Shown: positions 48,722 to 61,150 of the stretch, in pieces
Position numbering within the stretch: the stretch's first letter is position 1
Layout of the letters: every line of letters starts with the position of its first letter
NCBI RefSeq assembly: GCF_024679245.1
Contig: NC_090176.1
Location: 47,073,086-47,137,085, forward strand
Direction: 5' to 3'
DNA: 64,000 bases
DNA from: Pseudorasbora parva
Taxonomy: Eukaryota > Chordata > Actinopteri > Cypriniformes > Gobionidae
Made by a program: the position numbers and the translations under genes
The notes under the pieces: model-generated
What the model was told of the DNA's origin: nothing
Database searches by the model: none
The model's input: the letters and a program-made list of their open reading frames with translations, nothing else

Positions 48722-49439
48722 CTTCAGGTAAATATCATAAATTACGTTGCGTGTCCACCTTAGAAATACTCACCATACTTACAAGGAAAACATCATATTT
48801 AAAAATATGATATGAATCATATCACATTATAAAATAGCATATGTATTTGTTAGTACTGAAAGCTGTTTTAAATTATTATGGGAACTCGTTCAATGCTTTA
48901 TTTTTTTTAATTGAGAATATTTTAATTTTTTATTATTTTATCAAAATAAACAGAAATTAGTTCAGACTTTGCTAAAGTGATTGCTTTGAACAAGTTTTAT
49001 TTTAGACATTATTAAAACATTATTTTAGTGTTTGTATTAGTTCTGTGCGCCTTTTGCTCCGCGTGTCTTTGGGGTAAAAGCCACCCTCGCCTCCTCATTT
49101 ATAACACTTTTAAACTAACAAACCAACCACATTTATGATTTATTTACACACAGAATCTGTTGCTCCATATGTTCAATAAAACATTTACATGTTTATCTGA
49201 AATCATACACTATGGGAGGAGTAAAAAGCACATTTTTCTGAAGCGATGCCTTTAGCTCTGTTGTACCCTATGCAAAGCACATTGCAAGTACTGCATCCCA
49301 CAATGCAATGCACTTGACCTTCCAAATTAATTAACCAGCATTGTATGATGTAGGATTCTCACCTCGCTTCTGATTTCAAAACTTGCAATAAAGAATACAT
49401 ATAAAGCTGTTGGTTAGTCAACTCTTGACTCCTTATTTG
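48722..49439. other. No gene recognised
   Basis: AT-rich unassigned sequence with a GGGGTAAAAGCC motif near 49070. Confidence 0.4.
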
Positions 49440-49443
49440 TTAA

Positions 49444-49998
49444 AGTGACACTATTATGCTATTTTAAAGGTTCCTAATTTTATTTTGAAGCACTCCTACA
49501 ACAGGTTTACATGCATCCAAGGTCAAAAACACTTATTTCCTAATAATACACAACATTTTCTCACAGTGTCTGAAATGGCTCGATAAAGGATTCATTCACT
49601 CTAAGTCCCGCCTTTCCACAAGCCTCTGATTGGTCAGACGGATCAGTCTGTTGTGATTGGTCAATTACTTACAGCACTTGTCAGAAACCATACGCACATT
49701 GCTATAACTGAACTTCAGCTCCAGAAGCTTTCTCAGCTCTTGATAGACAGAGATAATAACAATAACTTATTTCAGCCATTTAATAATAATAATAAAAAAA
49801 AACTATAAAGAAAACCCCACTGACTTCGGGGCAAGGGAACCTGAAGTGCTAAAATGCTAACTCGCTTCCGTGGTTTTTTCTACAAAGTGATTGCAAGCAT
49901 TTATTGCACTTTGATCTTTGCAGACCTTTTACATTCACAAACAGCTATATTACACACCACATGAAAGGTCATATATGAAAATGCATAATAGCATAGTA
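49444..49998 (+). mobile_element. TTAA|AGTG MITE (same family as 58510-59689)
   Basis: TTAA at 49440-49443 precedes AGTGACACTATTATGC. Interior TTTACATGCATCCAAGGTCA, CTGATTGGTCAGACGGATCA and GCACTTTGATCTTTGCAGAC match the other copies. The right terminus is decayed after GAAAATGCATAATAG. Confidence 0.7.
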
Positions 49999-50035
49999 AA
50001 AGGCATCTTTTTACACAATTGTATTCAAAGTGCAA

Positions 50036-50037
<2 letters not shown>

Positions 50038-50083
<46 letters not shown>
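50038..50083 (+). repeat. (AAT)n microsatellite
   Basis: About 15 units. It produces a poly-Tyr frame on the minus strand. Confidence 0.95.
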
Positions 50084-51303
<1,220 letters not shown>

Positions 51304-52222
51304 CAAAACAAAAAAACAAATTCTTTAATTAATCGTGATTTCTAAGTATCTCCAAATTAATATAAGAAATACTTAGAGACAGTATATTTTAAATATTTGT
51401 TGTAATGACATCTTTTTGAAGGACGGTTTCACTGATACTAATTCTTATATCTTGTATAATAATTGTATGTCTCAAGAGTTTTTTCCTGGTTAAATTAAAG
51501 TTATAATAAAAATAATCACTGATACTAACACTGATACAGATATCCTTCAAATATTAATGATAGACATTACGTATTACAGTGTAATTAAAAGCTATCAATT
51601 TCAACATTTATTAGGCTCTTAATTTAAGTGAACTTAAAACAATCTCCACATAAACCCACTATAATAAATGTCACATTTTCCTGACCTGTAAGACAGAAAT
51701 TAAATCAAGTTATCAAACACCTTTCTTAACTGCATAAATTATAAATTAAATATAGATTCATCTTTATTAAAGCTACAATTTTCTCTTTTCCCTTTGTTCT
51801 TTGACTTAATGACTGACGTCACAGTCACTGGTTTATTAGGCTGCTGTCACTTTAAGATCTGCCGCTGCCAAACATGATGCGGATCTGACAATCCGACACA
51901 CGCATCTCATTTGCTCATAAGTTCATTTAAGATGTTATTTAACTCATTTAAGACTGATCTTATAGGAATACTTGACAAAATGAGCCTTTCGGCACAATTG
52001 TGTGTTTTAGTTTTTTTCAAGCACGAAAGAGAACTCAATTTTGGCGGGCTGTCTGGGCGTGAGTCTTTCTGTGCACAAAAGTTGTGTGTGTGTGTGTGTG
52101 TCATAGATGGGTCATTTACAGAGAGTTATCTTTTGCCTTGTCTCGCTTAAATGGTTTAAAAGCATTTGCCTGCATAAAAGCGTGATCATATAATGTTATG
52201 CATAGTCATGTATAGCACTAGC
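51304..52222. other. No gene; possible DNA-element fragment near 51780-52150
   Basis: CACTTTAAGATCTGCCGCTG and a short TG run (52082-52101) are the only landmarks. Unassigned. Confidence 0.35.
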
Positions 52223-52312
52223 CAAAGGATAAAAGAAAAATGGATATTGCTTTAATTGCATTTAAAATATTTAACGCAATTAACACGGTATCCATTTTTC
52301 TATCATCCTTTG
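52223..52312. repeat. 26-bp-stem hairpin
   Basis: CAAAGGATAAAAGAAAAATG, then GATA, pairs with TATC, then CATTTTTCTATCATCCTTTG, with two or three mismatches and a loop of about 38 bp rich in TTAATTG/CAATTAA. Confidence 0.8.
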
Positions 52313-53379
52313 AGTAATATTTCTTGGTCAACCAGCTGCACCAAACCAGTACAAACTAGTCTGGACAAGCATGCCGAATCTTGCTGTTCTAAGCGGATCT
52401 ATAAGAACACGAGAGACAGATTTCATCAGCATTTCTTATGACATTGAGGTGATGGATAACAGCAGGGAATGTTTGCGGCTCCTCACCAGATCCTCAGCTA
52501 AGTTCTCACTGCACGCTTTCTCTCTCCAGTCTCCTCTTCCAAACAGACACCCTAATGGATGTGTGGCATACACTGAAACATTGTTGACAGCTCCAGTATG
52601 CAATTAAGTGCTCAAAAACCAATTACATTCTTCAACAGCCCTCTGACGTACATTAACTTTGGGGTTTGACAGACACTGAGGAAGTTAACTTGTTGGCAGT
52701 GGAGTGCAAAACCTCAGAGGCCAGCAAAAAAAAAAAAAAAAGGCCGAAAGTAAAAACATCAGTGTAACAAGGAGAGCAAGGACGGCAGGCAGAGACGAGG
52801 ATCTAAGTTGCAGGAAAAACAAAATGAAACAAGAAACTAGAGAACACCAAAGCCACGAATACAAGCGTACAAGAAACACCTGACAAACTGAAGCCCTGTT
52901 CGGACGGTAATTGTCTCTCATGGGGTCGTAAGGTATTTTCAACATCTACTGGGGCTAGTCATTGGTTTTCTTCATCAATGATATCCATCATTTTGAGATA
53001 AAAAGGGACATAAAACCACATAGGGCATCTTCCTATTTTTAAGCAGATGATTAAATTATCAAATGGGATATTAAATATGATATTTTCCTATTATTAAAGT
53101 TAATATTAATTTATTCTTATTAAGCACTAGTGCTGTGTTTGAAATAACCCCCATTCACTATTCCCTCTATTTCTCCACTAATATAGTGCACTTGAAGGAG
53201 TGAATGAAAACGAGTGAGTGGATTCGGACACTGTGCGCCGGAAGGGCTGCCGCTTTTGTATAGTGTAGTTCGTGCTTGCTGTCAGTTGAATCAGTTGAAA
53301 TGTATCAAACGGGTTCCAGTAAATGAAAATGTATCTTGAACTTGTGGAAGCTAGCATAAAACACAATTGTACAATTTAA
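52313..53379. other. No gene; old repeat at about 53110-53300
   Basis: An A15 run lies at 52727-52741. 53140-53300 (CACTAATATAGTGCACTTGA) resembles a dispersed DNA repeat. No exon supported. Confidence 0.35.
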
Positions 53380-54280
53380 TAATCAGGTGCAGATCCAGTC
53401 GATCCAGGCGCCGCGCTCCACTTTATTCCTATGGGTAAAATCAAGCGACTTCAACGGTTCAGCACAGCATTCCGGGAAGGCAGCGCTGCATTTGAACCGA
53501 TTTGAACGCAGAAATGACGGGAAGCTTCACAACATCGCTTCAGTCGCGTCGCAAAGTGGATCTCCACGGTCACTACTGTCAGGACTTCAGCAAATCATAC
53601 CAAAGAAGTGTGTTTTTGACGGAGCGGTCCCAGCGATAAAGGTTCGGTCCTGCTTTGGAAGCAGCCGGTGAGTAAAACTGCTTCAAATGTCTGTGTTGTT
53701 GGCTATCGTCGCGTGAGTAAACATCAGTAAACGACACGATCGCGTGCTTCGTCATTCAAATGCGCTAACGGTTACTCCATTGTTGTTCTGTATAACGTTA
53801 CACTAGTCTGACGTGCAAAACCGTTTTGCTTGCTACTGCTAAGGTTTAGTCGCATACAATAGTCCATAAACCGAATCATGTCCTCATAAACTGCGAGTAA
53901 AGACACAGAAATGTTGACAGGCCACTAAATACAGTACATACCACAGAGACGGACGTCCTGCTGTTGTTGTTTCTCCTGTTCAATTTATTTCAGCCTCCGA
54001 ATGATTCTGGATCATTATCTGTATTAGCTGAGCTCGATAGCCATGAGTTTCTCCACGCTTGAGGACGTCACCGCTTTACGCGCTTGTCATTCTTTAGCTC
54101 CGCCCACACGATACGCCTCCAGCCGCTCGTTTTTTTCCGGAAAAACTCGGTACAGCCTATATTTCTTTTATAAATATAATAAAACTAAAGACTTTTCGGA
54201 GATATGAAAGATGCAATACTACTCTATAGGTACTCAAGATTGACATGAGATTGACTGAAACTGAGTGTTTCACCCCCCCT
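53380..54280 (-). mobile_element. Second copy of the AGGGGGGGTGAAA element, truncated
   Basis: The right boundary TTTCACCCCCCCT is followed by TTAA at 54281-54284. Minus-strand text from 54280 down (AAACACTCAGTTTCAGTCAA, CATGTCAATCTTGAGTACCT) matches 31191 onward. A degraded relative of exon 1 lies at 53948-54045, with an in-frame stop and indels but a GTATGT donor. The opposite end is not found, so the left limit is approximate. Confidence 0.7.
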
Positions 54281-54702
54281 TTAAAAGTTATTGTTGCAGC
54301 CCTCAACTGATGTTGATGTTGACATGTGTTTTGTCCTGAAGCTCCGCCCTCCACCTATCGACCAATCACAGAGTCAGTAGTGTTTCTGCATCCGGGTTGC
54401 CAGATCTGCTCTATTTAGCACAGCTGCAGATCTACAAACGCTCCTGCTGATCCTGCAGCCGATCTGGCAACCTCGAGTCAGGGGGAGGGGATTCACCTAG
54501 GATGCACCAGTTGACTGGCCAAAAATCGGAACCGGACAGTTTTTTTTTTCTTTTCGCCGATTTTTCTGGAAGTGCACCCGCTTGCGCAATCCACATACGC
54601 TTATATTGCAATCATTCGCGAACAAGTCACTTGTGTGGAAGTATTTTGCAATATGCGAGCAGGACTGGAAATGCAGAGCTACCGTCTGAAGTACAGATAC
54701 CA

Positions 54703-54927
54703 AGAAGCGAACAGCCGGTGGTGTACTGGCACACAAATAAGAGCCGCTTTCCTGTACTCACTGAAGTTGCGCAAGCTTTCCTCTCTGCTCCGCGCACAAG
54801 CGTAGATAGTGAGCGCTTGTTCAGCTCAGCTTCTCACGTGTTGGACGAGAAACGAAACAGACTAACTTGTGAGAAAGCCGAAATGCTTCTGTTCGTAAAG
54901 AAGAACATCCATGCAATTTTGAAGTGA
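54703..54927 (+). pseudogene. hAT transposase C-terminal dimerisation domain
   Basis: The frame reads YWHTNKSRFPVLTEVAQAFL, then SAPRTSVDSERLFSSASHVL, DEKRNRLTCEKAEMLLFVKK and NIHAILK before a TGA at 54925-54927. This is the hAT C-terminal dimerisation region. It includes the W/Y-W start, the PVL...A..FL helix, the P.TSV.SERLFS core, and the R..L..E..EMLLF(V/L)KKN end used for oligomerisation of BED-finger hAT transposases. The BED zinc finger and the catalytic DDE part are missing. The open frame upstream to 54502 is the element's terminal sequence and not coding. The domain itself has no internal stop, which suggests a fairly young deletion derivative. It could alternatively be a piece of a domesticated ZBED-like gene, but the surrounding terminal motifs favour a transposon. 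Confidence 0.85.
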
Positions 54928-55399
54928 AATACTATCAGTTAAGGATGATCATTTTTATTTTATTTTTTATTTTACATTAATAACATTGACTTAATTTGAT
55001 GAAGCATCTTTGTTTTCTTTGTTTTTCGATGCACTAAACATTTAACATTTTTGGAACAATGTATTTATATACTTTTTAAATTATTGAATTTAATTATTTA
55101 TTTTAATTTAACTGGTACAGACTTTTTCTTTACACTGAATTTAAAAACAAATGCTGATTTAAGCAAATTCTTTGTTTGCATTGTTGAATGTGTGTTGACT
55201 GTGTTGTTTGGATTGCATAATATGCAGTTGTTAAAGTAAATAGGTAATGTTAATTTTTACATAGGTTCAACCTAATTTAATTTTCCATTAATTTCAGATT
55301 GCAAACTGGTTTTCATTGGCCAAAAGCCAATTTAGCCTATTAAATACCAAATAAACATCCTGTTCATGTATACTTTATTGTTTGTTTGTTGCTTAAAAA

Positions 55400-55477
55400 A
55401 AAATAAAAAAAATAAATAAAATAAAATAAAATAAAATAAAATAAAATAAAATAAAATAAAATAAAATAAAATAAAAT
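55400..55477 (+). repeat. (AAAAT)n microsatellite
   Basis: About 13-15 units near the right end of the hAT copy. Confidence 0.95.
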
Positions 55478-55619
55478 ATCGGAATCGGCCAGTTTGCTTT
55501 AAAAAAAAAAAATCGGAATCAGCCATGTAAAATCATGATCGACCTAGATACACCGCTCTACAGTCATTTAAAAGTGACTGCAGTACCAGTTTTGGCCACA
55601 ATCTTACATACACTTCCCT

Positions 55620-56270
55620 TAAGGGTAAAAAAACTGAAAAACTAGCAAAAGTGGATTCGTACATGCCCTAAATGCACCTGCGCCATGCGCTCAGATCGTT
55701 AAAATAGGGCTCTAACACTGACACATATACAAGCTGATTGCGAAACAATCTTATTTACACTTTCATTTAACGTAAAGCAATTATGAAACTTATCACCACT
55801 GTGGCAATGCTGTCAACACACCTTTAAGCTTAATCTATGCAAGATGCATTGGGATACAAATATACAACATTACTCAAGCCATAATCCAACAAACTGATCG
55901 AGAATGCATGGTGTAGACACCTTCATCAATCGTAATGTGTGGTCTAAACATCTTCATTAATCTTAATGGTGGCCTTGTAGCCGTGTCATGTTGTACCTCT
56001 TGTTTTAAATGTCAGATGGGTGTTAAAAACACTCACTAGTCTTCATTTGGGGACCTTGTATTGCTTATAAATTGAGTACTGCTGTGACAGACCTACAACT
56101 TAAAAATATTGCAGACCAAAAGGTGAGACTGAGAGAACAGAAATGCCTCTGCATACATATTTGCAAAACTGCCACAATGTACTAATGCATACAAATCACT
56201 GCCATTTAGAGCTGAAATGAACACTAGAGGCAGTAAACGGCAACAATTGTATTCATTACGGGGATTATGG
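55620..56270. other. No gene recognised
   Basis: Unassigned sequence. CTTCATCAATCGTAATG and CTTCATTAATCTTAATG are short local repeats at about 55920-55970. Confidence 0.35.
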
Positions 56271-56697
56271 GGCAGATAATCGATTAATCTTAATATACGA
56301 AAGCTGATAACCAATATATTGGCCGTCAAACCTAAATCCAAATTTTTATATAATTTTTTAAAGCCTGATTGCAAAAACACAGTGTTACCGTTAAAACCAT
56401 GTCCCAAGGACACAATTATATTTTTCATTATAATTTTAGTCTATATGAAAGACTTGTACTGCAAATGTTGCACTGAACTGAATTTTCTTTTTTAAAGTGA
56501 TTTCAAATCATATTTCAAGCAATTCAAAAACCTCCTGGAGAACAGTGTGGCTCTGAAGTGTCTCAGCTAAATGAAATAGTCCATTATTTATCGGCTTTAA
56601 GATAGCAAAATTTTATTAATCTGGCTGATAACGATAACAAAAAATGAACATATCAGCTGATACCAATATGGTGGCCGATATATTGTGACTCCCTACT
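56271..56697. repeat. hAT-like remnant with GGCCGATATATTG end
   Basis: ATAATCGATTAATCTTAATA at the left and ATGGTGGCCGATATATTGTG (then ACTCCCTA) at the right are typical hAT subterminal and terminal text. Target duplication not seen. The 111-codon minus frame has no domain. Confidence 0.5.
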
Positions 56698-58009
56698 TAT
56701 TATCACGTTCCTTGCACAATACTTTTGACTTCAAAACACTTTTACCATAGCACATCATATGTAAACTAGTACATTTTGACATTTCAAACACGATAAAGCG
56801 TTAAACTTTTAGTGCGATTGACCTATTATTTCATTTACAAAATACAACAATGCATACAACCAATATAATAAAACGTCGCCAGATTCACATTCATCTCTTT
56901 GGTATAAAACTGCTTTTACCGCCACACACCAGACATTTCACTCTGAAAGTGTCACGCAATGCAGAAGAGGCATCACAATATCATTTCGCAGAACTGTCGC
57001 CACAGGCACGCGTTTCCAATGAGCCTGGGCTGCTCACTGTGTCTTTTCTTTCATACTGTCTCTCCATTGCTTTTCTAAAAGTGCCTCAGAGGTATCAGAC
57101 CTCTGTCTTTGTGATCTCTAAGCGGAGACAGGGACCCGTAAACATGGCACGGTCAGCTCGGCCCGACGGCTCTTTAAGCATTCAGAACACTGAAGGGATA
57201 CGGAGAGATTAACCTTCAGTTCTCTTCCTCTGCTGCAGCCTGACAGACATCATTACGGCGCAGACAGGAGCAAAGATGGATGACACTCAACAGCTTAGAC
57301 CTTCACGCAAATTCAACCCAGCTCATCAACGGCTCATGTCACTGCTCCATATTGTAATCGCACCTATGAAACTTATGTGTACACAAACACAGGGGGCAGG
57401 GGAATTTAGTAAACTATGAGAAAAAACTGGCGTGTGTGTGTGTGTTTGACTACACTTATGAAACCTGCAGTGAACTTCAAAGATCTAGGTGTTTGTTTAA
57501 TTATCTTTTATGGATATCTCGCTCCTGTGGTGGTGGGGGAAAATCAATTCTGTACCAGAGGCAAATTTTATTGCTCATAGGTTGCTCGTTCATAGCTCAT
57601 GGGATTTAATGGAGCTCTCTGTTATGTTTCACTGAAGAATCAATCGGCTAAAATACCTCAGGAGACATGAAAAAAAATAGAGACAAATGTGTCAATTATT
57701 GACGTACGTACGGTAAGAGTGCAGGGTTTATTTTGTGTGGATGGCACCTTAGATGATTTGTTCAGAGGGAGTTCATGCAGAAATCTGAGCAAGTTTGTCA
57801 TATTAGACAACTCATTTGCCATCACTGGGGTCTTTGTGTATGGCTTATAAGCCTGTTAATTGTTTTACTAACTTCTCAGATGTTTTTCCTAAAATTCCTT
57901 TGGGGAGATAGACACCAATAAGTCAATAACTTACATACAGTAAATGCAAAAAGCATTAGAATGAACTTTCATTTAGCTATTTCTTGTTTTGGATTGCATA
58001 TATTGCACA
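56698..58009. other. No gene recognised
   Basis: The plus frame of 120 codons at 56850-57212 shows no domain or splice context and is not called. 57200-57900 is repeat-poor. Confidence 0.35.
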
Positions 58010-58138
58010 GTTTGAGGTTAAATATGGACAAACCCATTGGGTTTAAAATTGAATAAAACGTTTAATTTAAACCCAACGGTTGGGCTTGCTCATGTTGGAC
58101 CCAAAAATGGGTTGAAATAACCAAGCGTTATTAAGAGT
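58010..58138. repeat. AACCCA-type foldback MITE, copy 1
   Basis: TATGGACAAACCCATTGGGT, TTAAACCCAACGGTTGGGC and AAAAATGGGTTGAAATAACC form a palindromic MITE also present at 61336-61493. Confidence 0.6.
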
Positions 58139-58509
58139 GAAGAGCAATGAAATATTACAGACTCTTTTGACAAATCTGAGCACAACCTGAGACATTGAGA
58201 TTTCTTTGTAAAGTCTAGAGAAGTCTGATTTGTGATCACTGAGGTCTTCCCGTTATGGAAGAATACAAAGACACAAATGAGTCTATATAATGAATACAGC
58301 AAAAATAGAGTTATAAACTGAATGTGAACAGCATGATTTCCTCTCAGGAGATTTTGATGAGACATCGGGCTCATACTGAGATCTCTGACTTTAATTGCAG
58401 ACTCCTTGATAAATCGGAGCTAGTTTGAGACATTTGTTCTGAAACTCCACTCATTTGAGATCGCCTTCCATCTGATAAGCAGGAGAAGAGCTCTCGTTTA
58501 ATCTCGAGG
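58139..58509. other. No feature recognised
   Basis: Complex sequence with TGAGATCTC-like motifs. No exon supported. Confidence 0.35.
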
Positions 58510-58825
58510 TATTAAAATAATGCTGTTTTAAAGGTTTTGATTTTTTGGAGGTCTCCTACAACAGGTTTACATGCATCTGTAACAGGTATAAAAATTATAC
58601 TATTAAATATACATATTAAGTAGAATTGTTTAAATTTTAATCCCTTCAATTGTTGAGATTTCATGAGCCGACAACTTCCTGTACTGTCCTCTCCTCTTCC
58701 CTTTTGCATTGAAACTGAATTGGACTCTCATGACTTTCTGATAACCTTATTTAAACTTTATTGTAATTATTGCTTTTATTTCTGTATTTTTTTCTCCAAT
58801 TCATATGGAAATGAGAGCACATTGT

Positions 58826-59035
58826 GACAGGTGAGCATCATAAATCTTTTATAGAGAGAGCCCACTCTAAGAGGATGCTTATTTGTGTTTTGTATCAGGG
58901 GTGATGAATAAAAGATCCAAGTGAACCGCCGCCTGCTGTCTCATGTCTAACTCCACAACGCTGAGCCAAAGGGTTTTAAAACTGATGTCACTGGCTGCAC
59001 ATCACGCTTGGCATCGCGAGCCACCGGTTACACAA
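58826..59035 (+). repeat. Duplicated block, copy 1
   Basis: 58861-59034 is identical to 60961-61134 except at two positions (58899 G/A and 58916 T/C). Upstream, GACAGGTGAGCAT and the following AT-rich text are also shared, with indels. Confidence 0.9.
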
Positions 59036-59350
59036 ACAAAACTTTAATTTGATCATAATATACATTGCATATCACATTTTTCAGAGTCTGAAAACATTTA
59101 ATTTGAATATTCTTTCGTCCTATGATTCACTCTCCTTCCTGAAAGTGTCTCTACATTGATTGGTCAGATGGATCAGTCTGTTGTGATTGGTCTACAACTT
59201 ATAGCGCACATCGGAAACCAAATGGCTTTCTCACTGTTTGACGTGCACAGTGATACGAAGAGTAATGTTGATAATTTTTTTACGTAACAATTCCAGCGCT
59301 ATTCCTCATCTATTTGAAACATGCAAAGTGGATTTGCAACTCTGAAAACA

Positions 59351-59410
59351 ACATCTCTGCCATGTCAACAACCCAAACCAACATCTCTGCCATGTCAACA
59401 ACCCAAACCA
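59351..59410 (+). repeat. 30-bp perfect tandem duplication
   Basis: ACATCTCTGCCATGTCAACA followed by ACCCAAACCA occurs twice head-to-tail. Related MITE copies have it once. Confidence 0.95.
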
Positions 59411-59693
59411 AACTTTTCCAGTCTCAGCTACAGCTACAGTGTTTGAAGGTGTTAAAGTAGACATTGTTCATAAGCAGCCAATGAAGACCACAGGCAGGCA
59501 CCTGCGTAGGTATGTAATAGAAAGTGAGATAGGACTAATTTCAGCAGTGCAGAATTGATTTCTTTTAGGATACAATAACTTTATTTGTTGTGGACTTTGA
59601 TCTTTAAAAATATGCAGACCTTTTACATTTACAAACGACTATATAACTACATGAAAGGTGATATTCGAAAAAAGCATAAATGGGGCACTTTAA

Positions 59694-60335
59694 AGAGATC
59701 TCATCTATGCATTTTCTTTTCTTTCGGGTTGGATTTTAGAAAGTCAGGAACATTTTGATTAATTTAAGTACCACAGTACAGGACCGAAAGGGAAAAAAAT
59801 CCCTCATGCAAACACACGCTGTGGTTCTGCAGCAGTCTGAGCCTTTTCTGTGGTGAAAACCATTTATAGAGAAAGACAATTACTGAGGAAAATTCGGTCT
59901 TCAAATCCCTGTTGGCACGGCTGCTATGCTGCTCTATTTGAAGGCTCTAAACTGCATTTCATTTTCCCATTTGCTCTAATGAGCTTATTTCATATATAGA
60001 GGAACAATCAATCAGTAAAAGGTGAATCACTCATGGTTTGGTGATCTATGCGCTGGATTGAAAGGACGTCAGTAAAGGCGATAAATCACAGGTCTCCTAA
60101 TTGCTCACTTGGGCTGTGCAGGCGGAGCCGGTCACCTTGCTGAAGGGGAAACATTTGTCTAATCAGATGGCCGCTGTACCCCTGTTGGCCCTCCTCACTG
60201 TGAATCACAATGACCCTTAGTGACCTTGAGTGACCTTTGGATTATTAAAGAGGGAGAAGCCAACTGCTAATGAGTGAGCCGAGAAAGTGGAGGAGGAAAC
60301 GCACATACTTTACACACACGTTTTGATTCTGATCC
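59694..60335. other. Repeat-poor block, candidate conserved non-coding DNA
   Basis: No repeat ends or simple sequence. Complex text with TAATGAGCTTATTTC, CAATCAATCAGTAAAAG and TCCTAATTGCTCACTTG. Ends with TGACCTTGAGTGACCTTTGG, a pair of half-site-like TGACCT motifs. No exon. Confidence 0.35.
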
Positions 60336-60343
60336 AAAAGATT

Positions 60344-60852
60344 AGCCTGACAAGCCAGACCCACATCAAGATGTTTGGTTTGGAAACTCACCATTGACAG
60401 CTCAATCTGAGGGGCGGATAAACGGTTGTCTTTCAAACTCCCTCTGCACGTGATAGGATAGCGCTACAACCATCCAGAGCAATGAAAGGTGAAACAGAGC
60501 ATTTGCCGTATCCGGTCGGCAAAACTCCGAACACATCTTCCCTTTTTAAGAATGACTTCAGTGCCGTTCTTTGTTCTTTTCTCAGAGAAAAGCTTAACTC
60601 CAAGTCTTCCAGAGTCGCGGTCAAAGTGGATTCGAAAGACCGCCGCCGTTCGCCAGTTTCTGTGTTTACTAGAAGCACGCAAACGCAACTCGGCCGTCAT
60701 TATGTTAAGCCCCGCCCACCGACTCTATACACGATGTGATTGGCCCGACCAAAGTTTGGCTTTACAGCTCAGAAGGGTATTGAGAGTTGCTAGACGACAC
60801 TCCCGGGCAGATTAGATATGCTGCCGCTAGGGTGCGTCTAGATTTCGAGGCT
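60344..60852. mobile_element. hAT-like MITE (AGCCTGACAAGCC family), copy 2, with TSD
   Basis: It starts AGCCTGACAAGCCAGACC and ends GATTTCGAGGCT, between perfect 8-bp direct repeats AAAAGATT (60336-60343 and 60853-60860). It aligns along its length with 24778-25301. No transposase. Confidence 0.9.
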
Positions 60853-60908
60853 AAAAGATTACTACATAGGAAGCATTTTAAGGCATCATTGCTCAATCAA
60901 GGAAATAC

Positions 60909-61150
60909 GACAGGTGAGCATAAATAATAATAAATACTTTACAGAGAGAACATCGGCAATCCCACTCTAAGAGGATGCTTATTTGTGTTTTGTATCAGAG
61001 GTGATGAATAAAAGACCCAAGTGAACCGCCGCCTGCTGTCTCATGTCTAACTCCACAACGCTGAGCCAAAGGGTTTTAAAACTGATGTCACTGGCTGCAC
61101 ATCACGCTTGGCATCGCGAGCCACCGGTTACACATCCAAGGTCAAACACT
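60909..61150 (+). repeat. Duplicated block, copy 2
   Basis: The core 60961-61134 is the partner of 58861-59034, in direct orientation with an offset of exactly 2,100 bp. Just downstream it continues CATCCAAGGTCAAACACT, which resembles the MITE text that follows TTTACATG in related copies. Confidence 0.9.

Larger units (their letters stand above)
54493..55556 (+). mobile_element. Deleted hAT transposon
   Basis: It starts near CACCTAGGATGCACCAGTTG, with subterminal AAAAATCGGAACCGG. It ends near AATCGGAATCAGCC and CGACCTAGATACACC, so the ends are related by inversion but imperfect. It contains a C-terminal transposase fragment and an (AAAAT)n tract. The target duplication is not clear. Confidence 0.7.
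54285..55619. repeat. TTAA repeat, copy B, split by a hAT element
   Basis: 54285-54492 and 55565-55619 align to copy A (1586-1842): shared CAGCCCTCAACTGATGTTGA, AAGCTCCGCCCTCCACCT, ATCCGGGTTGCCAGATCTGC and CAGTTTTGGCCACAATCTTA. The break contains a hAT copy. The left edge abuts TTAA, where the preceding element inserted. Confidence 0.8.
58510..59689 (+). mobile_element. TTAA-ended AGTGCCCC MITE interrupted by the duplicated block
   Basis: The left part (58510-58585, AACAGGTTTACATGCATC) and right part (about 59040-59689, TGATTGGTCAGATGGATCAG and GACTTTGATCTTTAAAAA) belong to one family. The right end GCATAAATGGGGCACT is followed by TTAA at 59690-59693. A perfect 30-bp tandem duplication lies at 59351-59410. 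Confidence 0.7.

Noticed and set aside
56850..57212. 120-codon frame as a gene
   Set aside because: No domain, no splice or promoter context, and a length within chance for this base composition.
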